Source: Devosia ginsengisoli (GTDB lineage Bacteria; Pseudomonadota; Alphaproteobacteria; Rhizobiales; Devosiaceae). Taken from it: a stretch of 64,000 nt of DNA. How positions within the stretch are numbered: position 1 is the first letter of the stretch; every line of letters begins with the position of its first letter. The notes beneath the pieces are model-generated. The model saw nothing but the letters and a program-made list of their open reading frames with translations, had not been told where the DNA came from and did not search any database. Positions 18,624 through 27,604 of the stretch are shown here, in pieces. The position numbers were made by a program, and so were the translations under genes. The DNA lies in contig NZ_JANQAJ010000012.1 in the NCBI RefSeq assembly GCF_024707105.1, forward strand, positions 88,173 through 152,172, in the 5' to 3' direction.

Positions 18624-19463
18624 ATGACCATCCATCTGCGCGCCGACCGTGCCGTGTTCCGGTTCTCCGGGCCCGACGCGCATAAACTGCTGAACGATGT
18701 GGTCACCGGCGAAATCCCGGCCACGGGCACCGGCGAAAGCGAAGTAGCCGCGGCTTGGGCCCTGCTATCGCCGCAGGGCAAGATTCTCGCCGAGGGTCTC
18801 GCCGGCCATGCCGAGGATGCCATCTGGGTCGATGTGCATCAGTCCGTGGCCGATGACTTCTTAAAGCGCATGAAGATGTACCGCCTGCGCGCCCAGGCCG
18901 TGATCGATGACCTGCGCGAAACCCACCGGGTCGGCTTCGCGCAGGACGAGGAGCCGTCAGGCATCCGCCATACCGATCGTATGGGACCTATCGACATGGG
19001 CTGGCGCACCATTGCCCCGGTCGAAGCGACCTCGGGCTGGGTGCAGGACGACACCTTCTACCAGTCCGAGCGGATCGGCGTCGGCATTGCCCATCAGGGC
19101 AATGACTTTCCCGCCAACGACGCCTTCGCCCATGATATCGGCCTCGACATCCTCGACGGCATCGACTTCGTGAAAGGCTGCTATGTCGGCCAGGAAGTCG
19201 TCAGCCGCATGAAGCATCGCGGCACCGCTCGCCGACGTCCGGTCATCGTCTCGGGCATCGACGCCCCCGCCGGCAGCGCCGTGGTCGCCGGCAGCCGCGA
19301 AGCCGGCACGATCGGCCAGGTGGTCGATGGCATGGCCGTCGCCATACTCCGCCTCGATCGCATCACGGATCCCGAAGCCGTCACGGTGGGCGGCAAGAAG
19401 GTCAGCGTGGCTTTGCCGGTCTGGGCGACCTACAAGTTGGGCGACGTGGTCGCGGAAGAGTAG
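18624..19463 (+). CDS. YgfZ/GcvT (CAF17-like) folate-binding protein
   Basis: Folate-dependent factor for assembling or repairing certain Fe-S enzymes. The family hallmark KGCYVGQEVVSRMKHRG lies near residue 190; the first half has the GcvT-like fold (FRFSGPDAHKLLNDVVTGEI). At 279 residues it is normal length. Start ATG at 18624. Its position between pyrC and the HD hydrolase gene is a conserved rhizobial arrangement. Confidence 0.92.
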   Translation: MTIHLRADRAVFRFSGPDAHKLLNDVVTGEIPATGTGESEVAAAWALLSPQGKILAEGLAGHAEDAIWVDVHQSVADDFLKRMKMYRLRAQAVIDDLRETHRVGFAQDEEPSGIRHTDRMGPIDMGWRTIAPVEATSGWVQDDTFYQSERIGVGIAHQGNDFPANDAFAHDIGLDILDGIDFVKGCYVGQEVVSRMKHRGTARRRPVIVSGIDAPAGSAVVAGSREAGTIGQVVDGMAVAILRLDRITDPEAVTVGGKKVSVALPVWATYKLGDVVAEE

Positions 19464-19499
19464 CGACATTCTCCGAATCGAGCCCCGATGCTACTGTCG

Positions 19500-19520
19500 A
19501 TGCTAACAGTCTGTTAGCAT
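19500..19520. promoter_or_regulatory. Perfect 21-bp palindrome, candidate operator
   Basis: Arms ATGCTAACAG and CTGTTAGCAT are perfectly complementary around one central base. The palindrome ends 10 bp before the start codon of the HD hydrolase gene and touches its GGGGA ribosome-binding site, so a bound protein would block initiation. No regulator gene is adjacent. Confidence 0.65.
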
Positions 19521-19530
19521 TTGGGGACCG

Positions 19531-20133
19531 ATGGCACGCATTAGCGCACGCGCCTGGCAACGCATGTTGTCGGGGCGCCGGCTTGATATTCTCGATCCCT
19601 CGCCGATGGATGTCGAGCTCTCCGACATCGCCCACGGCCTGGCGCGCGTCGCCCGCTGGAACGGCCAGACCGAGGGGGATTACCCATTTTCGGTAGCCCA
19701 GCATTCGGTGCTGGTCCTCGAGTTATTCCGCGCCCACAGCCCCGATTGCGATTCGGTTTCCCAGGCCCAGGCGCTGCTGCATGACGCGCCCGAATATGTC
19801 ATGGGCGACATCATCTCGCCCTTCAAGGCGGCCATGGGCGGCAATTACAAGGATGTCGAAAACCGCCTGCTTTCGGCGATCTACCTCCGCTTCTCCCTGC
19901 CCGCTTCCATGCCGGCGGCCCTGGCCAAGCAGGTCAAGAAAGCCGACCGGGAAGCCGCCTTTTTCGAGGCCATCCACCTGGCCGGATTCGAGGAGGCCGA
20001 GGCCCGTAAATTCTTCGGCGAACCCAGCCTGCCAGCCTTTGACGTGGACGCCTTCGACCGGCTAATCCGGCCCTGGCCGACGCGCGAGGCGCATGACCGT
20101 TTCATCGCCGCCTTCGAGGCGATTTCGGTCTAG
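19531..20133 (+). CDS. HD-domain hydrolase (YfbR-like)
   Basis: Metal-dependent phosphohydrolase. HD ligands: H in FSVAQHSVLVLELF, the HD pair in ALLHDAPEYVMGDI, and D in KKADREAAFFEA. This pattern matches YfbR-like 5'-nucleotidases, which act on deoxynucleoside monophosphates, but the substrate is not proven. A perfect palindrome just upstream suggests repression. Confidence 0.87.
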   Translation: MARISARAWQRMLSGRRLDILDPSPMDVELSDIAHGLARVARWNGQTEGDYPFSVAQHSVLVLELFRAHSPDCDSVSQAQALLHDAPEYVMGDIISPFKAAMGGNYKDVENRLLSAIYLRFSLPASMPAALAKQVKKADREAAFFEAIHLAGFEEAEARKFFGEPSLPAFDVDAFDRLIRPWPTREAHDRFIAAFEAISV

Positions 20134-20207
20134 GGCCAAGGGCCGGCGGGCCTGTGGACATTAACCTTAATCAAAGATGAACTTTGCCCCCCATGGGGCC
20201 GCCATGG

Positions 20208-20222
20208 TTACTGAACCGTTAA
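20208..20222 (+). promoter_or_regulatory. CtrA-like box
   Basis: TTAC, seven bases, TTAA: one mismatch from the CtrA consensus TTAA-N7-TTAA. It lies 41 bp before the start codon of the exported-protein gene. A second TTAACCTTAA lies at 20161-20170. Suggestive only; such sites occur by chance. Confidence 0.35.
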
Positions 20223-20262
20223 GACAATGTCGCCAATCGCTTCATTTCGGGACGGAACAGCC

Positions 20263-20709
20263 ATGAACCTGCCAGATCGCCGCCTGCTGCTTGGCATGAC
20301 CCTCGGCGCCATCTGCGCCACCGGCGTTGCGGCCATCGGCCCCGGCATGGTTTTTACCGCCCTGGCCGACGAATTCGCGCCCAGCGGCGTCGATGCCAGC
20401 AAGCTCGTCAAGTTCGAGGATCGCGACTATCTCGTCGACTATGAAGACTGGGTCGCCACCGATCCGCTCTCGACTATCAGGGTCAAGAAGGTCGAGGCCG
20501 GCAAGGTCAGCTATGTGAGCATCACCACCACCGCATCAGGCACTTATTCAACCGACGCGATGTTCTCCAATCACGTCCAGTATCCGGGGATAACTGTCTC
20601 CCCCGCCGAACCCGACCGCAACTTCTTCAGCTACTGGACCAACGGCCGCTGGTCGGCTTTCCGCACCGGCACCGCCGGCTCCTTCGTCTATTACGGCTTC
20701 AACCGCTAG
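20263..20709 (+). CDS. Exported hypothetical protein (about 148 aa)
   Basis: A signal peptide begins MNLPDRRLLLGMTLGAICATG; the mature part is about 115 residues, beta-rich, with FEDRDYLVDYEDWVATDP, SYVSITTTASGTYSTDAMF and the end SFVYYGFNR. The ATG at 20263 follows GGGACGGAACAG; the frame also has an ATG at 20227. No family recognised. It converges on the SleB gene with overlapping stops (CTAG, 20706-20709). Confidence 0.65.
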   Translation: MNLPDRRLLLGMTLGAICATGVAAIGPGMVFTALADEFAPSGVDASKLVKFEDRDYLVDYEDWVATDPLSTIRVKKVEAGKVSYVSITTTASGTYSTDAMFSNHVQYPGITVSPAEPDRNFFSYWTNGRWSAFRTGTAGSFVYYGFNR

Positions 20710-21749
20710 CCGAACAGCCAACCGCGCTTGAACTTGTAGAAAATATGCAGCCCGATCTGGGTGACCTTGGTCATGCGGGGTGCCCAGGCCGGACGCACAT
20801 AGCTGGCATGGTAGTGTGTGGCGTCGCCGACTTCGGTCAGGTAGAGCTGACCATCGGTAAATCTCTTGGCAATATCCTCGGCTTGCGCCCATGACTTGCG
20901 GTCGTTGACGGTCTCGGGAATGCCATCGCAGGCAAAGGAGAACTGGCAGGAATTGCGCCGGCTCTGGTTCTGGAACACCACGCCGCAAATGGTGTCGGGA
21001 TAGCGGTAATCCTTGACGCGGTTGAGCACGACCTGGGCCACTGCCACCTGCCCGCGATAGGTTTCACCGCGTGCTTCGAAATAGATGGCCGTAGCCAGGC
21101 ACCACAATTCCTTGTCCGATACCTGCATGGAAGTTCCGGTCGAAAAACCGCCGGTAATCGGAGCGGTAGATCGGGCATAGGCCAGTTGCTCGGAGGCCAT
21201 GACGGGCATGGGCAGTGCCGCTTCCGGCGCAATGCCGGCAATAGCGTCGAGCGCGGCAGCGGTGGACGGATCGATGGCTGCTACCGACATGCGGGGGCCG
21301 ATCTCGACATCGCCCGTTGCCGGGATATCGATACCTGCGAGCCGCGACTGGCCGAGGTCCGTGGGGTCGATCGGCGTGCCGCGCAACGACGCCAGGCGCA
21401 CGCGAACCTCTTCGAAGCTGCGGGACAGGGCAAGCACATCGACCGGCGGCCGCATGCGATCGGTCTTTTCAGCCCGGTTGGGGCCGGTGAAGCTGGCGGT
21501 TTCGAACAGATGATCGACCGATCCGGTAATGACAGGATCGACACCCGAATAGGAAATGCTGGCAGTAGCGAGTGCGACCTGGGGCGGCGCAATGTCACCA
21601 AGATCGTTAGCGGGGCCGAAGGCGCCGTTGGTGAGCCCGACATAGCCGAGGCCACAAAAAATCCCGACGACCAGAAGCCTGGTGAAGGGATGCCGGCGAA
21701 CCGCTCTGACCGGGCGCGAACGCACCGGCCGGTGGGAAGAAGCCATCAA
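20706..21749 (-). CDS. SleB-type cell wall hydrolase
   Basis: Predicted peptidoglycan hydrolase. An N-terminal membrane anchor (about residues 22-42: FTRLLVVGIFCGLGYVGL) is followed by a long Ala/Pro-rich linker and, in the last 130 residues, the Hydrolase_2 (SleB/CwlJ) domain: LATAIYFEARGE with the catalytic Glu, GQVAVAQVVLNRVK, YPDTICGVVFQ, and HYHASYVRPAWA. Likely acts in the periplasm on septal or lateral wall peptidoglycan. 347 residues; start at 21749. Confidence 0.9.
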   Translation of the reverse strand: MMASSHRPVRSRPVRAVRRHPFTRLLVVGIFCGLGYVGLTNGAFGPANDLGDIAPPQVALATASISYSGVDPVITGSVDHLFETASFTGPNRAEKTDRMRPPVDVLALSRSFEEVRVRLASLRGTPIDPTDLGQSRLAGIDIPATGDVEIGPRMSVAAIDPSTAAALDAIAGIAPEAALPMPVMASEQLAYARSTAPITGGFSTGTSMQVSDKELWCLATAIYFEARGETYRGQVAVAQVVLNRVKDYRYPDTICGVVFQNQSRRNSCQFSFACDGIPETVNDRKSWAQAEDIAKRFTDGQLYLTEVGDATHYHASYVRPAWAPRMTKVTQIGLHIFYKFKRGWLFG

Positions 21750-21927
21750 ACGCTACTCAACGCTACGCAACAAAAACTACTGATCGGCGAAAGTGACGCT
21801 AAAATGCCGACAATTGTTATGATGTCTGATTAGGGTTAGCAGCGCGTAAACAAGATTTGCGGCGCAGCAATGAGTTAACCGTGGCGCAGCACGGGCAGGA
21901 ATGCGGCAGGCGGATTTGTCGCTTCTG

Positions 21928-22497
21928 TCAGACCCCGCAGGCGGCCTGCACCGGGGCCACCTGCTCGGCGAATGTATCGAGCCGGTAGCGCACCGAGAGC
22001 GAGCGCGAACTGACCGGCGTAACGCGTACGGTGAGGTTCGTGGCCCCGGTCACGCTCTGGATGAAGGCCAGGGAATCGGCGGTGTTGTTCAGCAGGATCG
22101 CGGTATTTTCGGCATTGACCGGCAGGGTGCGGCTGCGGGCCGCCTGCAGGTCGAACTGCCAGGTGATGCCGGCATCGTTGCCCAAGGCCGACAGGGTATT
22201 GCCGGCAAAGCCGAAGGCGATGCTCAGCACGCCATTGGCACAAGCGATCGTGATCGTGGCGGGCTGACGGCCGCTGGGGCGGGCCGGGATCATCTGCTCG
22301 GACTGGAACACCACGCTATCGGCAACTGCGCCCACCGGGGCGGCAAAGGCGGCATCGAAACAGGCGAGACGCTCGGCGTCGGCGGCAATGGAAGTGCATT
22401 GAGAACCGGTTGGCTGGGCCATGACGGCGGGCATTGAAACAGTCAGCAGTGGCAGCAGCACCAGAACCGGCAAAAATCTCACGTCGGTATGTCCCAT
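21928..22497 (-). CDS. Exported protein resembling VasI/TagO (PF11319-like)
   Basis: A signal peptide (FLPVLVLLPLLTVSMPAVMA) is followed by CTSIAADAERLACFDAAF, a pattern seen at the start of VasI/TagO-type proteins, and then a beta-rich domain with FQSEQMIPARPSGRQPA and a final Cys. TagO proteins are linked to type VI secretion, but no secretion genes are in the window, so only a domain likeness is claimed. The 178-bp gap to sleB holds no other gene. Confidence 0.62.
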   Translation of the reverse strand: MGHTDVRFLPVLVLLPLLTVSMPAVMAQPTGSQCTSIAADAERLACFDAAFAAPVGAVADSVVFQSEQMIPARPSGRQPATITIACANGVLSIAFGFAGNTLSALGNDAGITWQFDLQAARSRTLPVNAENTAILLNNTADSLAFIQSVTGATNLTVRVTPVSSRSLSVRYRLDTFAEQVAPVQAACGV

Positions 22498-22554
22498 CCC
22501 TGTTTCGGCCGAAGCCGGCCCGTCCCCTTCATATGGGGATTATCGCTTCGCTAT

Positions 22555-24838
22555 TTAAGCAGAAGCCTGGGCCAGCGTCAGCCGGGCCACGGGCACACGA
22601 TAGGGTGAGCAGCTCACATAGTCGACGCCCAGGCCGGCAAAGAATTTCAGCGAGGTCGGATCGCCGGCATGTTCGCCGCAAATGCCGATCTTGAGCCGGG
22701 GATTGGCCGCCCTGCCCCGCTGAATCGCGATGGAGATCATCTCGCCCACGCCCTTTTCGTCGATGCTGACGAAAGGATCGCGCTCATAGATGCCCTTGCG
22801 CTGATAGGCCGCGAGGAAAGTCGGGGCATCGTCGCGGGAAATGCCGAATGTGGTCTGGGTCAGATCGTTGGTGCCGAAGGAGAAGAAATCGACCATCTGG
22901 GCAATGTCCCCGGCGCGCAGGCAGGCGCGCGGCAACTCGATCATGGTGCCAAAGGAGAACTTGGCCCGGTCGGTGCGCAACAGGCCCGAATTGGCGGCAA
23001 TCGCGTTGAAGCGGTCGCGCACCCAGGCCACTTCGCTGGCGGTAGAGACGAAGGGGACCATGATCTCGACGGCAACCGGTTCGCTCTGCGTCTCACTGGC
23101 GGCGCGGACGCCGGCCATCAGCGCCTGCATCTGCATCTGCAGCATTTCGGGATAGGTGATGGCCAGCCTCACGCCGCGATGGCCCAGCATGGGGTTGATC
23201 TCGGCAATCCGCTCCAGATGCAGCCGCAAGGCGCGTACGGCCAGGCCAAGCGACGCGGCGGTTTCCTCGATATCCTCATCACTGCGCGGCAGGAATTCGT
23301 GCAGCGGCGGATCGAACAGGCGCACCGTCACCGGCAAGCCCTTCATGGTCGAGAACAAAGCCGAATAGTCGCCCGTCTGGTAATCGATCAACCCGTTGAT
23401 GGCCCGGCTGCGATCTTCTTCGTCCTCACTGAGGATGACGCGGCGCAGGGCCACCATGCGTTCGGGCGAAAAGAACATATGCTCGGACCGCGCCAGGCCG
23501 ATGCCTTCGGCGCCGAAGCTCAGCGCGGTCTTCGCCGATCTCGACCGACTCGGCATTGGTGCGCACGGCGATGGTACGGCTGGCATCGGACCAACCGAGC
23601 AGCGTGCCGATGGCGCCACCGATATGAGGCTGGGCCAGGGGCAGTTGGCCGGCATAGACCTGCCCGTCGCTGCCATCGATGGTCAGCCGGTCGCCGCTGC
23701 GGAATTCGCGGTCGCCGATGCGGCAGACCATTTCATTGGTATCGACCGAGAGCGTCCGCACCCCGGCCACGCAAGGCTTGCCGGTGATGCGCGCGACCAC
23801 GCCGGCATGGCTGGTCATGCCGCCGCGCGCCGTCAGGATGCCTGTAGCGGCCTTCATGCCCTCGATATCGGCGGGGCCGGTCTCGTTGACCACGAGGATG
23901 CAATGCTTGCCGCGCGCCCGCATACGCGCCGCATCTTCAGGATTGAAGACGATGATGCCGCTGGCCGCGCCGGGCGATACGCCCAGGCCGGAGGCGATAG
24001 GCGTAGCGCCGTCGGTGGATTTGAGCCGCGGATGCAACAATTGCGTCAGCCTTGTCGGGTCGACGCGGGTCACGGCATTCTGTGCCGACCAGACCTTGCG
24101 ATTGACCCGATCGACCGCCGCTTCGAGCTCAGCCGCCGCGGTGACCTGTACCGGGCGCGCCGAGAGGAACTGTACCTGTCCGCGCTGGATGGCGACGAGG
24201 CAGTTCATGTGCCTGCCGGCCTTGGCGTCGAGCAGGTTGACCAGGGCGGTGATGGATTCGGACATGCGCGGCAGGGGCGCGCCGTTGACAGGAGCCGGGC
24301 CCATAGCGCCGGTCACCGCATTGCGGGTCAGGAACTGTTCGATCTCGCCATCGGCGGCCGCCTGCACCAGCACGATCTGCTTGCCGCGATCCTCATCGGG
24401 GCGGGCCGTCCAGCCCTCGCCGAAGCCATAGCTGTCGAAGGCCGACTTGATGGCCTTGGCCAGCGGGCGCGTCGGATCGACCGAATCTTCCGGATTGGCG
24501 GGGGCGGTAATGCCCATCCGGGCCGGCATCAAGCCGCCATTATGCGCCGCGGCCGAGGTACGCACGACAAGGGCCGGCGGACGACCATCCTTGTCCACCA
24601 GCTTGAACAGGCAGGCGACCCAATGGGTGCGCAGCTTGGTTTCGCGGCGCGCGCGCTCACCCTGCAATTCTTCCCAGGCGGCACGGGTCAGCGCAATGGT
24701 GGGAACGGTGGGAAAGCCGGCTTCGCCGACACGGAAAATCCAGCGGGCCTTGCCACTCAACAACTTCAACTGGCTGGCGGACAGGTTCGCTTTCCCCATT
24801 GCCGGGGCAATCGCGAACATTTCCTGCGCCAAACTCAC
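22555..24838 (-). pseudogene. PEP-binding protein, pyruvate phosphate dikinase-like, one-base frameshift
   Basis: The C-terminal two thirds match PPDK: GGMTSHAGVVARITGKPCVAG with the phosphoryl-transfer His, then FGAEGIGLARSEHMF, HRGVRLAITYPE, and a PEP/pyruvate-binding barrel ending NDLTQTTFG and GICGEHAGDP. The frame breaks at 23535-23536, where one extra C (coding-strand G) follows NAESVEI; deleting it gives NAESVEI-AKTALSFGAEG. The first 270 residues are divergent: no GGKGANL loop, and only about 760 residues against about 880 for standard PPDK. GTG start at 24838 with AAGGA ahead. Upstream of glyS at a distance. Confidence 0.8.
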
Positions 24839-24937
24839 TGTTAAGTCCTTGCCATATTTACCGGGCCATATTGCCTATGACCTCGTGCGACCGCAACAAG
24901 GCTTGACTTGCTGCGACGTCGAAAGCATCTGACTGAT

Positions 24938-25909
24938 ATGGAAAAGCGGCCACAACTAGACATTTTGCTATGCGCCCCGCGCGGATTCTGCGCCGGGGTC
25001 GATCGGGCCATCCAGATTGTCGAGCTTGCCCTCGAGAAATATGGCGCGCCGGTCTATGTGCGCCATGCCATTGTGCATAACAAATATGTCGTCGATGGCC
25101 TGCGCGATAAAGGCGCGGTGTTTGTCGAGGAGCTGAGCGAAATCCCGGAAACCGATGCACCGGTGGTGTTTTCGGCCCATGGCGTGCCGAAATCGGTGCC
25201 GGCGGATGCCCGCAGCCGCAACATGTTCTTTCTCGACGCCACCTGCCCGCTGGTCAGCAAGGTGCATGTCGAAGCGCAGCGTCATTTTGCCGAAGGCCAC
25301 GAAATCGTGCTGATCGGCCACAAGGGGCATCCCGAAGTGGTGGGCACGATGGGCCAATTGCCGCAGGGCGCCATTACCCTGGTCGAAACGGTTGCCGACG
25401 CCATGGTGTTCGAGCCGAAGGACCCGGAAACCCTGGCCTTCGTGACCCAGACTACGCTTTCGGTCGATGACACGCGCGAGATCGTGACGGCGCTACGGCA
25501 GCGCTTCCCCGCCATCAATGGCCCGCACAAGGAAGACATCTGCTACGCCACCACCAACCGGCAGGAGGCCATCAAGGCGGTAGCGCCGGAAGTGGATGCG
25601 ATGATCGTGGTGGGTTCGCCCAACTCGTCCAATTCGTTGCGGCTGGTGGAAGTGGCCGAGCGGGCCGGCTGCAAGAATGCCATGCTGGTGGACCGCGCCG
25701 CCGAAATCGACTGGTCTCGCCTCGAGGGCATCAAGAGCCTGGGCGTGTCGGCCGGCGCATCGGCTCCCGAAAAGCTGGTGGACGAGGTGATCGAGGCCTT
25801 TGCCCAGCGCTATGACATCAAGGTCGAAGCGCGCGTCACGGCCAAGGAAAACATCGCCTTCAACATTCCGCGCGAACTCCGCACTATCGAAGCTGCCGTC
25901 GCAAGATGA
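24938..25909 (+). CDS. ispH: 4-hydroxy-3-methylbut-2-enyl diphosphate reductase
   Basis: Last enzyme of the MEP pathway, making IPP and DMAPP with a Fe-S cluster. The three cluster cysteines are visible: [25 protein letters not shown] and [12 protein letters not shown]. Catalytic Glu lies in [13 protein letters not shown]. The start ATG at 24938 (MEKRPQLD) gives the usual N-terminus; an ATG ten codons upstream is also in frame. It diverges from the PPDK-like gene. With ispE and ispB in this window, it serves quinone and isoprenoid supply. Confidence 0.97.
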   Translation: MEKRPQLDILLCAPRGFCAGVDRAIQIVELALEKYGAPVYVRHAIVHNKYVVDGLRDKGAVFVEELSEIPETDAPVVFSAHGVPKSVPADARSRNMFFLDATCPLVSKVHVEAQRHFAEGHEIVLIGHKGHPEVVGTMGQLPQGAITLVETVADAMVFEPKDPETLAFVTQTTLSVDDTREIVTALRQRFPAINGPHKEDICYATTNRQEAIKAVAPEVDAMIVVGSPNSSNSLRLVEVAERAGCKNAMLVDRAAEIDWSRLEGIKSLGVSAGASAPEKLVDEVIEAFAQRYDIKVEARVTAKENIAFNIPRELRTIEAAVAR

Positions 25910-25972
25910 GTTACTTATCCCCGCTTGCCCCACAGGCCTTAGCCTGTGCGTTGCAATGTGCCGGAGCCATTC

Positions 25973-26440
25973 ATGACTGATACCGTCATCATCCATACCG
26001 ACGGCGCCTGTTCGGGCAATCCCGGTCCCGGCGGCTGGGGCGCCATTCTCGAATATGGCGGGCATACCAAGGAATTGAAGGGTGGCGAGGCGCTGACCAC
26101 CAACAACAAGATGGAGTTGACCGCGGCCATCGAAGCGCTCAACGCCCTCAAGCGCCCCTGCAATGTCGAGCTCCACACCGACAGCCAGTATGTAAAGAAC
26201 GGCGTGCAAAGCTGGATGCATGGCTGGAAGAAGAACGGCTGGAAGACAGCCGACAAGAAGCCGGTGAAGAATCTCGAACTCTGGCAGGCGCTGGACGAAG
26301 CCACCAAGCGCCACAAGATCACCTGGAAATGGGTGAAGGGCCATGCCGGCCACGAACTCAACGAACAGGCCGACCAACTGGCCAATGAGGGAATGGCGCC
26401 GTTCAAGCCAAAACGCGAAAAGCTGATGCCGCCGGTTTGA
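25973..26440 (+). CDS. rnhA: Ribonuclease HI
   Basis: Endonuclease that removes RNA from RNA-DNA hybrids. Catalytic residues are all present: D in [17 protein letters not shown] in [12 protein letters not shown] in [10 protein letters not shown] and D in [11 protein letters not shown]. The 155-residue length is standard. ATG at 25973 follows CCGGAGCC. In many rhizobia thrB lies between ispH and rnhA; here it is absent. Confidence 0.97.
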   Translation: MTDTVIIHTDGACSGNPGPGGWGAILEYGGHTKELKGGEALTTNNKMELTAAIEALNALKRPCNVELHTDSQYVKNGVQSWMHGWKKNGWKTADKKPVKNLELWQALDEATKRHKITWKWVKGHAGHELNEQADQLANEGMAPFKPKREKLMPPV

Positions 26441-26452
26441 GGCCGAAGCCAT

Positions 26453-26512
26453 GTTACCAATTTCACAAAAGTGGTAACAACCGCTATTATCATTTTCGCG
26501 AAAGTGGTAATA
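26453..26512 (+). promoter_or_regulatory. Tandem inverted repeats, 33 bp apart, candidate double operator
   Basis: Two similar sites: GTTACCA...TGGTAAC (26453-26459 and 26472-26478) and TATTATCA...TGGTAATA (26485-26492 and 26505-26512, one mismatch). The copies repeat with a 33-bp period, about three helical turns, so two dimers would sit on the same DNA face. The second ends seven bases before the nucleotidyltransferase start codon. Confidence 0.7.
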
Positions 26513-26519
26513 TGCGCGA

Positions 26520-27595
26520 ATGAAAGTCATCGATCCGGCCTATCAGGTCCTCTATTCCGAACTGACGCAACGCAGCCTCGACGCTGCGTTTGAGAGCGAC
26601 TTTTCGCTTGATGGCAGGTTTGTCCGCGTCACCGCGAAGGAGCGGGCTTACTGGTATTTCGATACCGCCCGTGACGGGAAGAAGGTACGCCGTTACGTGG
26701 GGCCTGCGGACGACGAGGACATCAACAGCCGCGTCGAGAATTTCCAGAATATCAAGGCAGACTACCGCTCCAGGCGTAAACTGGTTTCCACCCTCGTCCG
26801 GGAAGCCTATCTGCCCTCCCCACCGCCCAAGGTTGGCGCCGTGGTGCAGGCGATAGCCGATGCCGGTTTTTTCCGGCTGCGGGGCGTCTTGGTCGGAACC
26901 GTTGCGTTTCAGTGTTACTCGGCAGGGCTCGGCGTAAGATTTCCTGGAGCGATATTGCAAACAGGCGACGCGGATTTTGCCCAGTTTCATTCAATCTCCG
27001 TCGCTGTTAGCGACAGCATTCCTGATGTCCTGGGCGTTCTGCAGGAGTCGATGCAACCTTTCGGACCGTGCCGCGGCTGGACCAGCAATCCTCGCAATAT
27101 GCGTCGAGGGACGGCTATAAAGTCGAATTCCTTACACCGAATACCGGCAGCGAAGACTATGTGGGCAAGGCTGCAGCCATGCCTGCGCTTGGAAATACAG
27201 CAGCCGAACCCCTTCGTTTCCTTGATTTCCTGATCTACGAACCGGTTCGCGCGGTGTTGCTGCACGGCGCGGGCATTCCAGTTCTGGTGCCCTCGCCGGA
27301 ACGGTATGCCATTCACAAGCTTATTATTGCCACCCGCCGGCTGAATGACCAAAACGGCCGGGATAAAAGTGGGAAGGACTTGCGCCAGGCCGATACGCTG
27401 ATGCAAGCGATGATTGCCGCCAACCAAGTTGTTCCGCTGGCCGACGCGTTCATGGAGGCCTGGCAGCGCGGGCAAGCCTGGCGCAGCGCCATTGCCCCAA
27501 GCCTGGCATCACTGCCGGACGCAGCGGGCATGAAGGGTAAGCTCGCTGAGGGCGTAAAAATCCTGGGGCATAGGCCCGCGGAATTCGATCTTTAA
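26520..27595 (+). pseudogene. GSU2403-type nucleotidyltransferase-fold protein, one-base frameshift
   Basis: Resembles the GSU2403 nucleotidyltransferase-fold family (NTP_transf_8). The first frame carries an N-terminal helical part (YQVLYSELTQRSLDAAF) and the fold core (RGVLVGTVAFQCYSAGLG, TGDADFAQFHSISVAV). Near 27059-27062 one base is missing in CCTTTCGG, and the rest (RTVPRLDQQSSQYASRDGY, VEFLTPN, PERYAIHKLIIATRR) continues in another frame to 27595. The joined protein would be about 358 residues. Such proteins resemble AbiEii/MNT-type toxins, but no partner gene is seen. The tandem operator array lies directly upstream. No clear Shine-Dalgarno. Confidence 0.72.
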
Positions 27596-27604
27596 AGAAA
27601 CGCT

